Assembly: GCA_010093685.1 (NCBI GenBank)
Contig: MU006226.1
Coordinates: 1,004,964 to 1,068,963 of the forward strand
Source: Ophiobolus disseminans
Taxonomy: Eukaryota; Ascomycota; Dothideomycetes; Pleosporales; Phaeosphaeriaceae
Direction of reading: 5' to 3'
DNA length: 64,000 nt
Made by a program: the position numbers and the translations under genes. The notes beneath the pieces are model-generated. The model saw only the letters and a list, made by a program, of their open reading frames with translations. It was not told the DNA's origin and did not search any database. Below, piece by piece: positions 9,969-21,008 of the stretch. Within the stretch, counting starts at the first letter, position 1. The number at the start of each line of letters is the position of its first letter.

Positions 9969-10675
9969 TGATGTGTGCCCAGGATCGCACACCTGCAGGT
10001 GTGGGCCGACCGTTCATTGGGTCGGAGGTGATGAACGCCGCCTCGGCAAAGAGAGCACTTTCAACACCATCACAGGACATGATGGCTAGGATGCTGGCCT
10101 GAAGATACCCCTCCACGCATGCAATGTGTAATATCCACCCTTTTCAGAGTTGGAAGTTTCTAGACTTTTTACTTTAATATCAACAGTGCATGCTATTCAT
10201 CAAACGGCTCTTGAGCAGTTCTCATGCAGTTCGCCATCCGATCGACCAGCCGCCCAGCGCAGCCCTGCGCTTACCCTGCGCTTACCCTGCATGTCGAGCT
10301 ACCGGGGCCCCCGAAGCCCTACCATAGCGGACGCTAAGCACACTTCGCACACAAGTCTGTTGACAGGAATGACGTCGAAGCACGTCGACGATACTAGTTA
10401 TGCTGATGGATGGACATGGTGACATGCGCACGAGGCCCTTATATACTTGGCTTGGCCAGGACTGACCTACCTGCCGCTTTGATCTACCTGTTGCTTCTCG
10501 CCTCTCGACAAATATTCTTGTTGCTTATATCGACTAGGCCGCCGCTTCTCTGACAAAGGTCTGGAGCAGAATACCACACAATCTAAAGATTCGACGATAA
10601 TATTGTGACACTTTACCTACAAACCTAGTATTACATCAACACCTAATAGTACATATCGAGAAAAGGAAGACAGCC
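9969..10675. other. Intergenic with short tandem repeat
   Basis: This 707-bp stretch between two plus-strand genes has no convincing gene. Around 10262-10290 an 11-nt unit CCCTGCGCTTA is repeated in tandem with a truncated third copy. The last 200 bp are probably leader and promoter of the proline-rich protein gene. Confidence 0.5.
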
Positions 10676-11572
10676 ATGGCGGCAGCAGAGTACTATGGCA
10701 ACCCGATTGCGCATGAGCTACCGGGCAACCATCCACCTCACACCTACCCGCCACAACCACAACCAAAGCCTTCTGAGTATAGACAGCCGCCGCCACAACA
10801 ACTATCTCATGCACAATTCGACGCCCCCTACAGTAACACCCCACCTCCTTCGTACGCGCCCTATCCAAATCTACCGCCGCAACAGCAACTCCAAGTATAT
10901 CCACCGCCACCACCTCTCCCACAGCAACAACAATATCCAGACAATGCGGCGCCGCCTGCGCTAAAGCCTCCACCCTACCCGACCGGCCCACCACCAACAC
11001 AATCCGACGCCTATCTCTCTGCCCCCCTCCAACCAATACGATCCCACTCTCAACCTCCACGCGTGCGTTTCGCAGACCAAGACTCGGACTCCTCGTCCTC
11101 AGACTCGCACTCCGATAGTTCAGCCTCCCCACGCCGGCACCGCCACCGTCGACACCGCAGCCGCGACGTCGACCGCAACCTAGACCGCAGCCACCGAGAC
11201 CGACGAGAGAGAAGCACCAAAACCCACCGCAAAGAACACAAAGACCGCGATACTTTCCTCGGCGCTGGCGCAGGCGCCCTCGTCGGCGACGTCATTTTCC
11301 CCGGCCTCGGGACCGCGGCGGGCATTTTACTGGGAGGGCTGGGTGGGCGCAAGTATGCGAGAAGATCGAAGAGTGAGGATGAGCACGCGTATCGGCATCG
11401 TGAAGAGAGGGATTTGGATGGCGAGAGGAGGCGGAGGCGAAGGAGAGATAGGGAGTATGATGATAGCGAGGGGAGCGACTATGGGCTTGGTCGACATAGA
11501 GAGAAGGGGAAGGGAAGGAGACGGCCGGGGGAGAGTGGGTGGGATGAGAGGAGTGGGACGTTGTTACGATAG
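10676..11572 (+). CDS. Proline-rich glycine-zipper protein, function unknown
   Basis: This is a single exon of 298 aa. The first about 120 residues are dominated by Pro, Gln and Tyr. A Ser/Asp run (DSDSSSSDSHSDSS) and a long Arg/His/Asp-rich block follow. At about 192-229 lies a glycine zipper of the form GAGAGALVGDVIFPGLGTAAG, then GILLGGLGGRKYARR, which could insert in or associate with membranes. The C-terminus is again Arg/Glu/Gly-rich. Fungal proteins with this layout are common but uncharacterised. It converges with the CCCH gene, with a 269-bp gap. No enzyme motif is visible. Confidence 0.75.
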   Translation: MAAAEYYGNPIAHELPGNHPPHTYPPQPQPKPSEYRQPPPQQLSHAQFDAPYSNTPPPSYAPYPNLPPQQQLQVYPPPPPLPQQQQYPDNAAPPALKPPPYPTGPPPTQSDAYLSAPLQPIRSHSQPPRVRFADQDSDSSSSDSHSDSSASPRRHRHRRHRSRDVDRNLDRSHRDRRERSTKTHRKEHKDRDTFLGAGAGALVGDVIFPGLGTAAGILLGGLGGRKYARRSKSEDEHAYRHREERDLDGERRRRRRRDREYDDSEGSDYGLGRHREKGKGRRRPGESGWDERSGTLLR

Positions 11573-11841
11573 GCTTGAAGGTGGAAGCCACTTCCAAATT
11601 AATAACGTTAAGCCACAAGCCACCAAACTGGCCTCGTTCACTTCTTATCTGGGCCTTCCAGGTGATGACTATTGGCTTGAGATTTAATGCGTGGCAACTG
11701 CCAGCACACGCAATAGATTTTTGTTTGCCTTGAACTCATGGAACTAAGCAGTGTTAGACTAATTCACTTCTAACATCAGCTTCGTCCGCGCAGCAGACAG
11801 TACCACCAGTCTATAAGCCTTCGCACTCGACTTGACTCCAT

Positions 11842-13121
11842 TCACAGCTTATGACCATAGATGCAGAATACATTGTCACAAGCTTTCCTCTTCTTGCTCT
11901 TATAGCACTCGCCTCTCCGTGCAATCAACCACAAACCATCGAACTCATCGACAGTAAGCCTCCGGTCTACTTCATGTACTCGGTCGCACCCCTTACAAGC
12001 ACCAATCAGATAGAACCAGAAGCACAAGCCACCCTTCTCCACGTTTTTCAAAGCCTCTGCCTTGACGCTGAGCGGCCGATCGTAACGCATCCCGCTTTTG
12101 CTATCCGTCAACACGGGCCCAAGTCGGGATTGCAAAGCAAACGGATTCTGCAGGGCCTTGCGACTTGTAGACAGAGCGACAACTTCGCGCGGCAGTGCCT
12201 AAAGAACCACAGGCTGCACAAACAGCCCGGGCAGCTCGACAACCGGGAGGCCCAGGGCCGCTAACTTTGGATGACACACCTCGTTCTTCAACAAGGTCAC
12301 TTTTCCAGACGAGACATATTGGCCCAGGAACGTTGCGTAGTCCTCGCCATGGCAACACGCGCTAGAAACACTTGCTTGCACTGCCAGATTCCGGTGTGGA
12401 AAGACACTCTTTCTGTCGGTAGATAGCATTCGTTAGTAGGCGCTCGGGAATAGGTAGGCACTTGAAGAGAGAGAAGTAGAGACGATGAGAAACTTACCAC
12501 GAATCCGTTGATCAGCATTCTCCTTCCCCCTACCCACATCCACATGCCCAAACATACGCTGCCGACACACAAATCCCGTATAAAACGCCCTTAACTCTTC
12601 AACACACCGCACCTGGCCCCGCGCAACCAGCGCCTGGCCCAGTCCCTCGGTATTAGCATACGTCTCGACGACGACGTCGCACTGCTCCAGATCCTTCCCC
12701 AGGCCCTCGACGAGCTGCGTCACTGTTGCAACAAGCTTATCCGCGATGTAGCGCCCGCCTCTCTCGCCCTCGTTCATGCGCTGGAAAAGGTATCCATCTG
12801 CATCGATGATGATGAGCACGTATAGCTTTCCTGTTAATTTTGAGGCTAGTTCTTTGTTTTGCTGTTGTAGGCCCCGGCGCGCTGTGGCTTCGACTTCTAG
12901 GTCGCGGATCACTTTGCGGAGTTCTTCTGTTGCGACTTTTAATTGTGATAGTAGTTCCTTTGAGTTGGAGGGAACAAAGTCAGCATATAGAATGGTAATT
13001 TAATTTAATTTAGTTTTTTTTTAGCTGTGTTTACCTCTAACAAGTCTTGGCGCTTCTTGTCGTCTGCCTTGCACTGCTCCACGCGCCAACAGAGCCCGTC
13101 GACGTCTGTTGGCTGCGCCAT
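11842..13121 (-). CDS. Tandem CCCH zinc-finger protein (DUF7923-type), frameshifted
   Basis: This is a fungal CCCH-finger protein, probably nucleic-acid binding. The start is at 13121. Exon 1 is 13121-13035 and exon 2 is 12957-12498. Exon 3 starts at 12412, and a last exon ends at 11842. Exons 1-2 carry a coiled coil and the conserved domain core (GKLYVLIIIDADGYLF, VVETYANTEGLGQALV, DVGRGKENADQRIR). Exon 3 begins in frame as ...WQCKQVFLA, but the rest of the domain (CCHGEDYATFLGQYVSSGKVTLLK) is in another frame, so about one base is missing near 12358-12362. The C-terminal part has two fingers, C-x8-C-x2-C-x3-H and C-x8-C-x4-C-x3-H. The last intron (about 12150-12215) is not resolved. It may be a pseudogene or contain a base error. 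Confidence 0.7.
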
Positions 13122-13662
13122 TTTGGTTCGGCGACTCGGGCCTGGAGCTAAAGTATTTTCGTGTCACTTTAGACGGTAGACGTTTTGTATGACCTAGGTT
13201 GCATTTCCCCATGTCAGATGATTCAATACGAAGTGCGGGGTACTTGTTTTCCGATTGAACGCGTCACGTGGGCTTTCTCGATCTTCTCGATTCAGTTGTT
13301 AAAGTTCGCTGCGATTGGTCGTCTGTAAGATAGGAGGGGACGACAGCATCATGTTACGGAGTTCAAAGGGTGAGATCTAGATCAGACTGCAGTAAACTCA
13401 TCTACAAATAATCCTGATTAACACATCATCAAGTCAAAACAACAATTACATCGCACGAGGGGCCATTCCAGTACTTAGGAAGGCATCTAGTAAAAGTATG
13501 AAGGACCAGGACAAGCTTTGGTGTGGATAAATAGACAAAGTTTCTACAACGCCACTTGCATGCGAGGATATCTACTGTGTCCGAGCTGCGCCTCTATTGC
13601 GCAGAAATTAAGCGTTTTCCATGTCCATTACGCGATCACGCGTGGTGTAACACCTCTTCTCG
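13122..13662. other. Intergenic: CCCH gene promoter and 3' flank of regulator
   Basis: This 541-bp stretch lies between two minus-strand genes. It contains CGTCACGTGG near 13261 with a CACGTG E-box-like core, which is only suggestive. No gene is seen. Confidence 0.5.
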
Positions 13663-16600
13663 TCACTCCATCCCGCTCCCCGTCCCCGTCCCCCGTCTCT
13701 GCATCCCCTGATGCCTCCCACTCACACTCTGCCTATGCGCCCTACTCCCCCCCGCCCCCGCACCTCCAACCCCTCCCAAGCCCGCAACGCCATTCAACAT
13801 ATCCAGATCCACGGGCGCCCCAGCGCCCAGCCCGAACCCGAAGTCCGCGCCCCCATGCGCGAAAACGCCGTCCTCGCCGACGCCCAAGCTCGGCGGATCG
13901 ACGTTGAATGGCACGAAGTAACTGCTCATGGGGTCGAAGAAATTGTTGTTTCCGCCGCCCATGCCCATGGCTTCGAGGTTCCAGAACGCGTTGTCGAAGC
14001 CGGCGGATAGGTCTGGAAAGGGAGACATGTCCATTTGGTGTGCGTGGCTGGGGTGGATCATTGTGGGGGAGGTGTTGAGCATGGGGAGGTGCGGGTGGTG
14101 CGCGGGATGGTGTTGTGGGTGGTGGGAAGCAAAATCTGCTATGAATTGTTGACTTGAGGCTTGCTGGGCTTGCGCGGCGAAGTACTGTGTGGTGTCGTAG
14201 CCTGCTGCTTCGAGGGCTTCGTGTTGGGCGGTGAGGTTGAGGTGGTGTTGAAGGCGGGCTTGGTGTGCTTGCGAGGAGTGGGAGTTGTGGCGCTGCGAGG
14301 TGGAGGAGGCTACGCCGTCTGGTTTGGAGACTGATTTTGATTTGTTCTTGCGGGCTTGTTTCCGTTGCTGGTCGATACGGCTAGGTGGAGATAGGGAGGC
14401 AAAGAACTCTTCGACGCTTTGGAGGTCGGACTTCTGGCCTAGGACAGCATCGGTGCCGGGCTCGTTGGCATTTGATTCAGCAGCGTCTTCGTAGTCGGTT
14501 TTGGAGACGCCGTGGGGGTAGCGGTCGAACCAGTCACCGTACTGGAAAATGCTGCCTTTCTTCTTATCGCCGACAGAGGCTGGGCCTTTAAGTTGTGCGT
14601 CGGCGTGTTGGCGGTAAAGGTCTTTCAGGTTCTCTGCAATGTAGTGAAACATGCCCCAGTACTTTTTCATCCTCGTTAGATACTTGACATTGTAGGCTAG
14701 GTATTTCTTTGATTGTGCCTCTAGCTTGGGATTCTTTGAGAATACACCGTGTACGTGTACGGTTGAAGAGAAAAAGGCGGAGTAGCCTGCGAACGGTGCA
14801 ACAACGTTGTGGTCCATTGCCTCGTTGATGAGGATTGAAATCTGATTCGCAGCATCGAGCGCCGACCGTGCCGACTCCGTCAAGAAATCGTGTGGCATAT
14901 CTTTCGGTGGTCTGCTTCCTGCGGTCGACGGTAGAGCAAATCGATGCATAAAGAGCATGATCTGCTGCCAGAGAATATGAAGATAGAGGAACGAGTTCGC
15001 AGTCTTGCCAATCGCATGACTCTTCAGATTCTCCGGCGTGTAGATGAGCATTTCAGGAAGGGACTCCCTAAATTCTTTGGCCTCCTTCTTGATCGCGTGG
15101 TACGTCGATTGGGAAGACCACATCGGTTCGGTTTCGCGTTCTTTCCCACCAAGATTCATGTACTTGATCAGCTTGCCCCATACACACACCAGCCGAATCG
15201 TGTATGCTGAAACGCCCATGTTATCGCGTGGGTCCGCCAATTGCCCACTATCTGGTGGGACTGGATTCGGCACGGTGCCTTCCAAGTTCTCCGTCGGTGC
15301 GTGGATCTCGTGTAGGTATAGGTGCTCTTTGACTGGTAATTGCACCTCAATGTACTGCTCGTGCACAAAAAGTGGTCGATCGGTTCCTGAAGAGTTGAAG
15401 CGGTCCATCAGAAAGCACGACCACATCGTCCGCCGCCGAATCTCGCGATCTGTGGCACTGAGTGGTTTCCGATCTGCTTCGCTGGCGAGTGGATCGTACT
15501 CGTTCTCCTTGTGCAGTTGCAGAGCGTATGCCATCCTTTGCGCCATGCCTCCAAACATCCAACTTCGTCCACCTTGGCATGTGCCAAATTCGTGGAGTCC
15601 AAGTAGAAGATATACGATTAGGATTGTGATGTTGGGCGAGTCGTATCGTTTCAGCGCAATTTCTCGTGCTCGTTCTCCCCAGTTATCGCCACGCAGAAAA
15701 CATGGCTCTGTTCGTAGTTGTGGATGTGTTGAAAATCGCGCTGATATCGCACACATGGCCAATATCAACACGGGCGGCACCTTTCCAGCGGCCAGTTTTC
15801 TCATAAAGCTCGGTTTGTGGAGAAGGGGATAGCTCTGACCGTACACGTAATCAAAGTACACTTCGGCCAGATGCTCCTGAATCTCTTTGGGCGGTAAGCT
15901 TTCCGCACCTTCTGTGAGTAGCTTGTTGTCGTCAGACTCCTTAGAGCGTGATGCCATGCCTGCAGCATCTGGATCTGATCCTTTCGATTTCGACCAGTCG
16001 TCTAAATCGTTTCCGAACGCTTCTTCTGGGCCGCGCTTCTTGGTAGTAGGCGTTTTCGGCGGGGCTCCGGGGATCGCAGGTTTGACCACTGATCTCCCCA
16101 CATTCGAAACAGACGGCAGACTTTCCTTCGGTATAAGCTTAATGACGCGGTCCTCCATGCGCTTCAAGCGCTTGTCTAGCATGGCCATATAGTCTGTCCT
16201 CGGCGCCGCCTTCCGCGTCGTGACCTTGTATACGCACGGTATCCTACTGCGCAGACAGTGCTTACACGCCGGCTTCTCGCCCGAGCAGCGAATCTTCTTT
16301 CTGCGACATGCGATGCATGCCAGTGGCAGCCGCTTCCTCTCCTTTCCGGCCTTTGTCTTCATCTCGCTCCAGAGCGGCGGGTCTTGCGGGTCGTCCTTGC
16401 TTCGTCGAGATGTGGTGGAGTGGTCTGTGCCGTCGTTGCCACTCAGCCGAATACCGAGTGCCGATGCATCGTTCATGCTGTCTCCTATCGCCAGCATGCC
16501 GAGGCCAGGCGCACTCTCTGGACTGGTGTTGTTTCCATCATGCAGGTTCCGAGGACTGCCACCGATGCTCATCCGGTGCGGGTGCGCGCTACCACCGCCG

Positions 16601-16884
16601 CTCACGTTGTCCTCGCTCATGTGACCAACACTTCCCCTGTGGTCTGCGAAGCCCGTTTCAATCTTCACTCCGTCGAATCCAGGGCCAAATCCTTGGGTCT
16701 GCGCATATGCTGCGTCGAAGTCGGCGAAAGACCCCATCATGTTGGAGGGACTTATTCCGGCTGCGTTCGGCGAGGACCGGAGCTCGGGCAGGCCGTACTC
16801 GTTGAGGATGAGGGAGTCGTCGTGCTCGAAGCGGGCCTGCGAGGGCGTGGCCATGGAGGTTGCGGTTGCGCCGGAGTCGGCCAT
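13663..16884 (-). CDS. Zn(II)2Cys6 transcription factor with fungal-specific TF domain
   Basis: This is a nuclear transcription regulator, 1073 aa in one exon. The N-terminal about 180 residues are disordered. The zinc cluster has Cys at 190, 193, 200, 207, 210 and 217 (CIACRRKKIRC then SGEKPACKHC, spacing C-x2-C-x6-C-x6-C-x2-C-x6-C). It is followed by a short coiled-coil-like segment (MLDKRLKRMEDRVIKL) used for dimers in this class. From about 335 to 700 lies the fungal-specific TF domain, beginning VYFDYVYGQSYPLLHKPSF and containing the typical RRRTMWSCFLMDR segment. The C-terminal third is rich in His, Gln and Gly (HHPQHHPAHHPHLP) and probably activates transcription. I do not recognise a specific ortholog, so targets are unknown. 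Nearly 2 kb of upstream non-coding DNA suggests complex control. Confidence 0.9.
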   Translation of the reverse strand: MADSGATATSMATPSQARFEHDDSLILNEYGLPELRSSPNAAGISPSNMMGSFADFDAAYAQTQGFGPGFDGVKIETGFADHRGSVGHMSEDNVSGGGSAHPHRMSIGGSPRNLHDGNNTSPESAPGLGMLAIGDSMNDASALGIRLSGNDGTDHSTTSRRSKDDPQDPPLWSEMKTKAGKERKRLPLACIACRRKKIRCSGEKPACKHCLRSRIPCVYKVTTRKAAPRTDYMAMLDKRLKRMEDRVIKLIPKESLPSVSNVGRSVVKPAIPGAPPKTPTTKKRGPEEAFGNDLDDWSKSKGSDPDAAGMASRSKESDDNKLLTEGAESLPPKEIQEHLAEVYFDYVYGQSYPLLHKPSFMRKLAAGKVPPVLILAMCAISARFSTHPQLRTEPCFLRGDNWGERAREIALKRYDSPNITILIVYLLLGLHEFGTCQGGRSWMFGGMAQRMAYALQLHKENEYDPLASEADRKPLSATDREIRRRTMWSCFLMDRFNSSGTDRPLFVHEQYIEVQLPVKEHLYLHEIHAPTENLEGTVPNPVPPDSGQLADPRDNMGVSAYTIRLVCVWGKLIKYMNLGGKERETEPMWSSQSTYHAIKKEAKEFRESLPEMLIYTPENLKSHAIGKTANSFLYLHILWQQIMLFMHRFALPSTAGSRPPKDMPHDFLTESARSALDAANQISILINEAMDHNVVAPFAGYSAFFSSTVHVHGVFSKNPKLEAQSKKYLAYNVKYLTRMKKYWGMFHYIAENLKDLYRQHADAQLKGPASVGDKKKGSIFQYGDWFDRYPHGVSKTDYEDAAESNANEPGTDAVLGQKSDLQSVEEFFASLSPPSRIDQQRKQARKNKSKSVSKPDGVASSTSQRHNSHSSQAHQARLQHHLNLTAQHEALEAAGYDTTQYFAAQAQQASSQQFIADFASHHPQHHPAHHPHLPMLNTSPTMIHPSHAHQMDMSPFPDLSAGFDNAFWNLEAMGMGGGNNNFFDPMSSYFVPFNVDPPSLGVGEDGVFAHGGADFGFGLGAGAPVDLDMLNGVAGLGGVGGAGAGGSRAHRQSVSGRHQGMQRRGTGTGSGME

Positions 16885-18860
16885 GTCTGACGCCTGCGTC
16901 TCTGTGCCTCACGGATGCAGAGGCAGCTCACATCTAGTCTTGCGAACACAGTCCCAGCACGCTCATGGCAAGAGGAATCACGGCTGCCACAGCGGCGTAG
17001 TGTGCTGGATTCGGGGACACACCGGGCGAGGATGCAGCGCGGGCTTAGTGGTAAGCTCCGGCCTCCTCCACAGGCGAGAAGACGGCGGGCAGAGGTATAC
17101 AGTGGGGCGCTAGCCGCAGAGTCAATCTTTGGTATGTGGGGAAGAATTGACGCGACTCGTAAGCAGAAGCCAACTGAACAGCAACGAGACGAGAGTAATG
17201 TTCAAAAAGCGGAGACTACTCGGGCGTCAAAGGGAGTGGGAAACGATGACGGGTAGTGATGCATGATTAACCCGCCTCCAACAAGGTGGCTGCGTGCCTC
17301 GATGTATACACCCACGCCCGCCCATGGGTGCTGGGCCAGTTGCGGGCTGGAGAATTACGACGACCAGGGTGGGTGAAGGCATGGCGTCGCTGCATACGGC
17401 GCTGGTTCGCAGTTTGATGTAATCGCTCCGCCAGGATTCGCACGCCTGCATCTTTCCCGCTGAGGTCCGATTAACCTCGCCAAAACAGCTGCGAACAGGC
17501 CGCCCGAGGCCCCAGGCGTGTGTGTGCTCTGCCCGTTCCCCACATCCAACATGGCCGGAGCGAGGCCGAGTCGCTATTATTCAGACATCACTCAGCAATG
17601 ACTGTTCGACACGCGGTGGCTGATCGGCGCATCAATGGCGCATCGCTAATTGTTGATATGTCTGTACGACGTCGACGCCCGCCTGCAGTCCTCGTGACAT
17701 GCAGAGCAGTGGAGGTGCTCGCTCAAAGAATGCGGGGCGCCCGCGTCGTTCCTTTCAGCGCAGCGAAGCCACGCGCGTGCATATTGCAGACCTCATCAAT
17801 CCCAAATTCAGCCATCTCTCAATCTCCGAGTCCACTAACGCTGCTGCGGGCCATCTTCTTCTGGAGTCTATCTTCCGCACGCGCAACGGCGCGCCGATCG
17901 CCTAGTCTTGCTTACAGTCACCGCTCATATGTATGCCCGCTTAGAGCACTTCCCCGTGACGCATTTTTCTCTTCTTCCTCTTCAGGCCTTGCGTCTCCAA
18001 TCTGGAATTGTGATGACGACAGCCACCGGTTATCTTGCGAGCGGGAGAACGTGTGCAGGCATGTTTCAGCCATGAAAAAGTGCCACACGCGGAGACGGGC
18101 TGACCACGTTATGGACCAGGGTTGTGGGAGCTTCAGCCTTCAGGTTTTGGGTGAGGAAGGAGCGCCCTTGTTTCTGGAAGGCACGGTGCAGCCACTTCCA
18201 CCTGCAGCCCATGGCTCGCATCTTGCATCTGCAACACGCTGTTCTGTCAACGTTCCATTCCCCAGCTTCTCAAATCCTCGGTCGTTGGCGAGTAGATGCT
18301 AGCTTCCCCCTCATGATATCAGTTTTCTCCTTTGTAGCAATATGAATGGTCCATTTAGCCAAAATCTGCATGTCGTTCAATCGCCTTTCCCTTTCCAAGA
18401 CTCCTTCATTGCTCAAGCTTTCGACTCCACAAGTCTTGATGTAACACTCACGATGTACAACCGGGATACATCCATGACTCCAAACGCGCTTACACATATT
18501 GACACCCCGAGCCACTCGTTTATCAGAGCGACCCTCTTCCCCAGACAACTGCAAGGCGTGCGTAGGAAGGTGCGGCTACGTGTTGTGTATATTGCAGTCC
18601 CTCTTGCACGAGGCCCGTTCGTCCGCATCTCGTCTCACGTCTTGCGAGACAATCCGGCGACACCCGAGTATAGCGCATAGTGAGTGTTACCACTCATCCA
18701 CCCACTTCATCTATGCTGCATGGGCTACATGCAGGTTTACACGCGACATGGCGGGGAGACGAGGATCAGATCTTGGTTTTGTCGATCTTGCTGAAACCTG
18801 CAAAGACGTTGCGTGTCACCGATCATCGGTGGATTTATTTCCGCAACGTAATGGGAGTGG
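16885..18860. other. Long upstream region of the Zn2Cys6 gene; no gene seen
   Basis: This is about 2 kb between the regulator start (16884, minus) and the 3' end of the GH85 gene (18861, minus). A plus-strand open frame of 260 codons (17520-18302) is Ser/Arg/Cys-rich with no domain and is rejected. The region near the start codon is likely a long leader and promoter. Confidence 0.5.
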
Positions 18861-21008
18861 TCAAGGCCCATTCGGGCTCATGCTTATGTACGCAGATTTG
18901 TTGGCCAGAGTGCGCCCGTCGAATCCAATGCCCGTAATCTCTGCTTTCACCACATTGTTTGATATCCTGTCCACCAAGTCCTGTGGTACAATACACTCCA
19001 AAGCATATGCTCTTCCGATTTGAGTATTGTCTAGGTTGACAACAAAATGCGAGAATGGTCCCGTGAGCGCACCAAAGGGTATTCCAGACACCATGGCTTC
19101 GTTATCGTGACTGTAGTACCAGTAAAGTCGAACAGTAGCGTTATCTCCCTGGCCTCCGTGCTTGAACCCAGAAATGAATATACCGGTTGTTGAGACAGGA
19201 TAGTGGTAGCGTACTGGCGCAATCACAACGGAGGAGATTTCCAGAACGTCGACGACTCGAGCACCACTGAAACCACCGAAATAGACACCAAGCTCCTCGA
19301 GCCGAGTTTCCAGTTCCGCATCCGAGATTGCGCCGATATTTGTTGTGACCGTTGAGACTTCAATAGTGTGACGAATCGGCAGCAGTTGAGGTTGTCGGTC
19401 ACCTGAGAACTTCAGGTACAGACTAGGAACCGGGCCTGCAATAGACAGTGGATTGCGACAGGCGACTTTGATGCGCAGAGTACCATCTGCTGGCATGTTG
19501 AGTTTATAGAGGGGCAGCCAGTACTTGGAACCTGAGGTCATTGCATCTTCTGTTGATGGGCCATCACGAGCTTCGATGGTCAACTTAGTATGGTCGTGAT
19601 AGTCATCCAACCTATGTGAGAGTCGTCGGTACAGATCTCGATCGTTAAGCGGCGGGGGCAGTGGAAGAATGGACTGTAACCCAAGCTGTGTACGAAGTTT
19701 CAAGCTGGCGTCTTCCCCGTATTTGCTGAACGCACGAGAAAAATTTGTGTAGAAGAACAAATCTGATCCTGCGGGAAAGAATCTTGCATGTTGAATAATG
19801 GAAACCCCATGTGTTGGCTGATGACGAGCGACAGCGTCGCCACATGAGCACTCAATACCGCTAGGAAGCGTCCCGCCTTCCCAGACGACTTTCTCGATTC
19901 CTTTCCCATGGCTAGGAAAATGCTCAAACGACCAGGCAGGCGCAAAGACACCAGCGGACAAACCTAGCTCGCAGACTTTTGCAACGGCAACGCCCGTGTT
20001 TGTTCCACCACCGCCTTTCTCGGGATACGTGGTCCTCCCACCATTTTGTGCCCAAACATCAATGCCGAAGTAGACTTTGGCAGCATCGAGTTCAGACTTG
20101 GTAGCCAACGTTTTCGAGCTCTTGGCCCCCGATACATCCCAACAATAATTTGTCAGCATACTACCGCACGCTTCGGCAAATGGCAGATTGGATGCAGTCA
20201 GTGCATTCTGGTAGGAGACTCTGTTTGAGGTGGTGAGTGCGTCATACCTAGGTCTTCTTGTTAGCTTGATTTTAACACATAAACGGAGTGATACACACCA
20301 CAGAAGCTGCATATGATCCCCATACTCCCCTAAATTATTTTTCAACTGCGAAAGAAATGCTTGAAGACGTGCGATATGAGCCAAGTTCGGAAAGGGCTTC
20401 TCAATATTTACCAAGTACCCGTCGAAACCATGGTACTTTGCAATGCCGGCTAGCCGATGCGCCAATCTGAATGTGTTGCCATCCTCTCCGCCAAGTTGCT
20501 GCAGTAACCTCTCGGTCTCCTTCGCTTGCGGTTCTAGGATGATAGCCCCAAGGGCCTTTACTCCATTACGATGTAAAGTGTTTGTCCATGTTGGCGGAGG
20601 CACACAGACGAGTTTATGTGAGAAGTAGACGAACGTGTCGACAAACTGGAGATAGTCACAGGAATACATCTCTTCCTTAAGTCCGGGTTCTTGTGCACTT
20701 TCGTAGTCATGGTAGTTTCCCGCATAGTCGTGGCATAGCAACACGTTTGCTTTCTCTCCTTCAACCTCAGCACTAATACAGCGCCGCAGCAGCGGTATAT
20801 TGGCTCTCTGCAGGGGATCCGTCTCGTGGATAGTCCAGGCTTCAAGCTGTTCAAAGGTGTCGAAGTACGTGAACCCTTTCAAACGGTCTTCTTCTCGCCG
20901 CTTGCTGCGCTCTTCTGGCGTCGGGCCGGTGTCCGGTGCAGGAAAGAGGTGGCGGTATCCATCTCGGATAGGCCGCAGTATGTCCTTCCAGCCTAGGCTA
21001 TAAGCCAT
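18861..21008 (-). CDS. GH85 endo-beta-N-acetylglucosaminidase (cytosolic ENGase)
   Basis: It cleaves the chitobiose core of N-glycans, leaving one GlcNAc. Cytosolic ENGases act on glycans from misfolded glycoproteins. Exons are 21008-20299 and 20247-18861 (698 aa). The 51-nt intron has no stop and keeps the frame, so an unspliced reading looks like one long ORF. Splicing restores the family sequence LLWYDALTTSNRVSYQNAL. The catalytic motif GFDGYLVNIE gives Asn201 and Glu203, the N-x-E pair of GH85. Other domain blocks are FTYFDTFEQLEAW near the start, HRNGVKALGAIILEP, and VYFGIDVWAQNG. The C-terminal part is beta-rich. No signal peptide is visible from the chosen Met; an upstream in-frame Met at 21173 would add 55 residues without a clear leader. 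It is divergent from ERD2. Confidence 0.92.
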   Translation of the reverse strand: MAYSLGWKDILRPIRDGYRHLFPAPDTGPTPEERSKRREEDRLKGFTYFDTFEQLEAWTIHETDPLQRANIPLLRRCISAEVEGEKANVLLCHDYAGNYHDYESAQEPGLKEEMYSCDYLQFVDTFVYFSHKLVCVPPPTWTNTLHRNGVKALGAIILEPQAKETERLLQQLGGEDGNTFRLAHRLAGIAKYHGFDGYLVNIEKPFPNLAHIARLQAFLSQLKNNLGEYGDHMQLLWCVSLRLCVKIKLTRRPRYDALTTSNRVSYQNALTASNLPFAEACGSMLTNYCWDVSGAKSSKTLATKSELDAAKVYFGIDVWAQNGGRTTYPEKGGGGTNTGVAVAKVCELGLSAGVFAPAWSFEHFPSHGKGIEKVVWEGGTLPSGIECSCGDAVARHQPTHGVSIIQHARFFPAGSDLFFYTNFSRAFSKYGEDASLKLRTQLGLQSILPLPPPLNDRDLYRRLSHRLDDYHDHTKLTIEARDGPSTEDAMTSGSKYWLPLYKLNMPADGTLRIKVACRNPLSIAGPVPSLYLKFSGDRQPQLLPIRHTIEVSTVTTNIGAISDAELETRLEELGVYFGGFSGARVVDVLEISSVVIAPVRYHYPVSTTGIFISGFKHGGQGDNATVRLYWYYSHDNEAMVSGIPFGALTGPFSHFVVNLDNTQIGRAYALECIVPQDLVDRISNNVVKAEITGIGFDGRTLANKSAYISMSPNGP

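Noticed and set aside
16258..16890. 210-codon plus-strand frame antisense to the Zn2Cys6 gene
   Set aside because: Shadow of a long coding exon with clear domains on the minus strand.
17520..18302. 260-codon plus-strand open frame upstream of the Zn2Cys6 gene
   Set aside because: Ser/Arg/Cys-rich, no domain, overlaps other open frames, and lies in the regulator's long upstream region.
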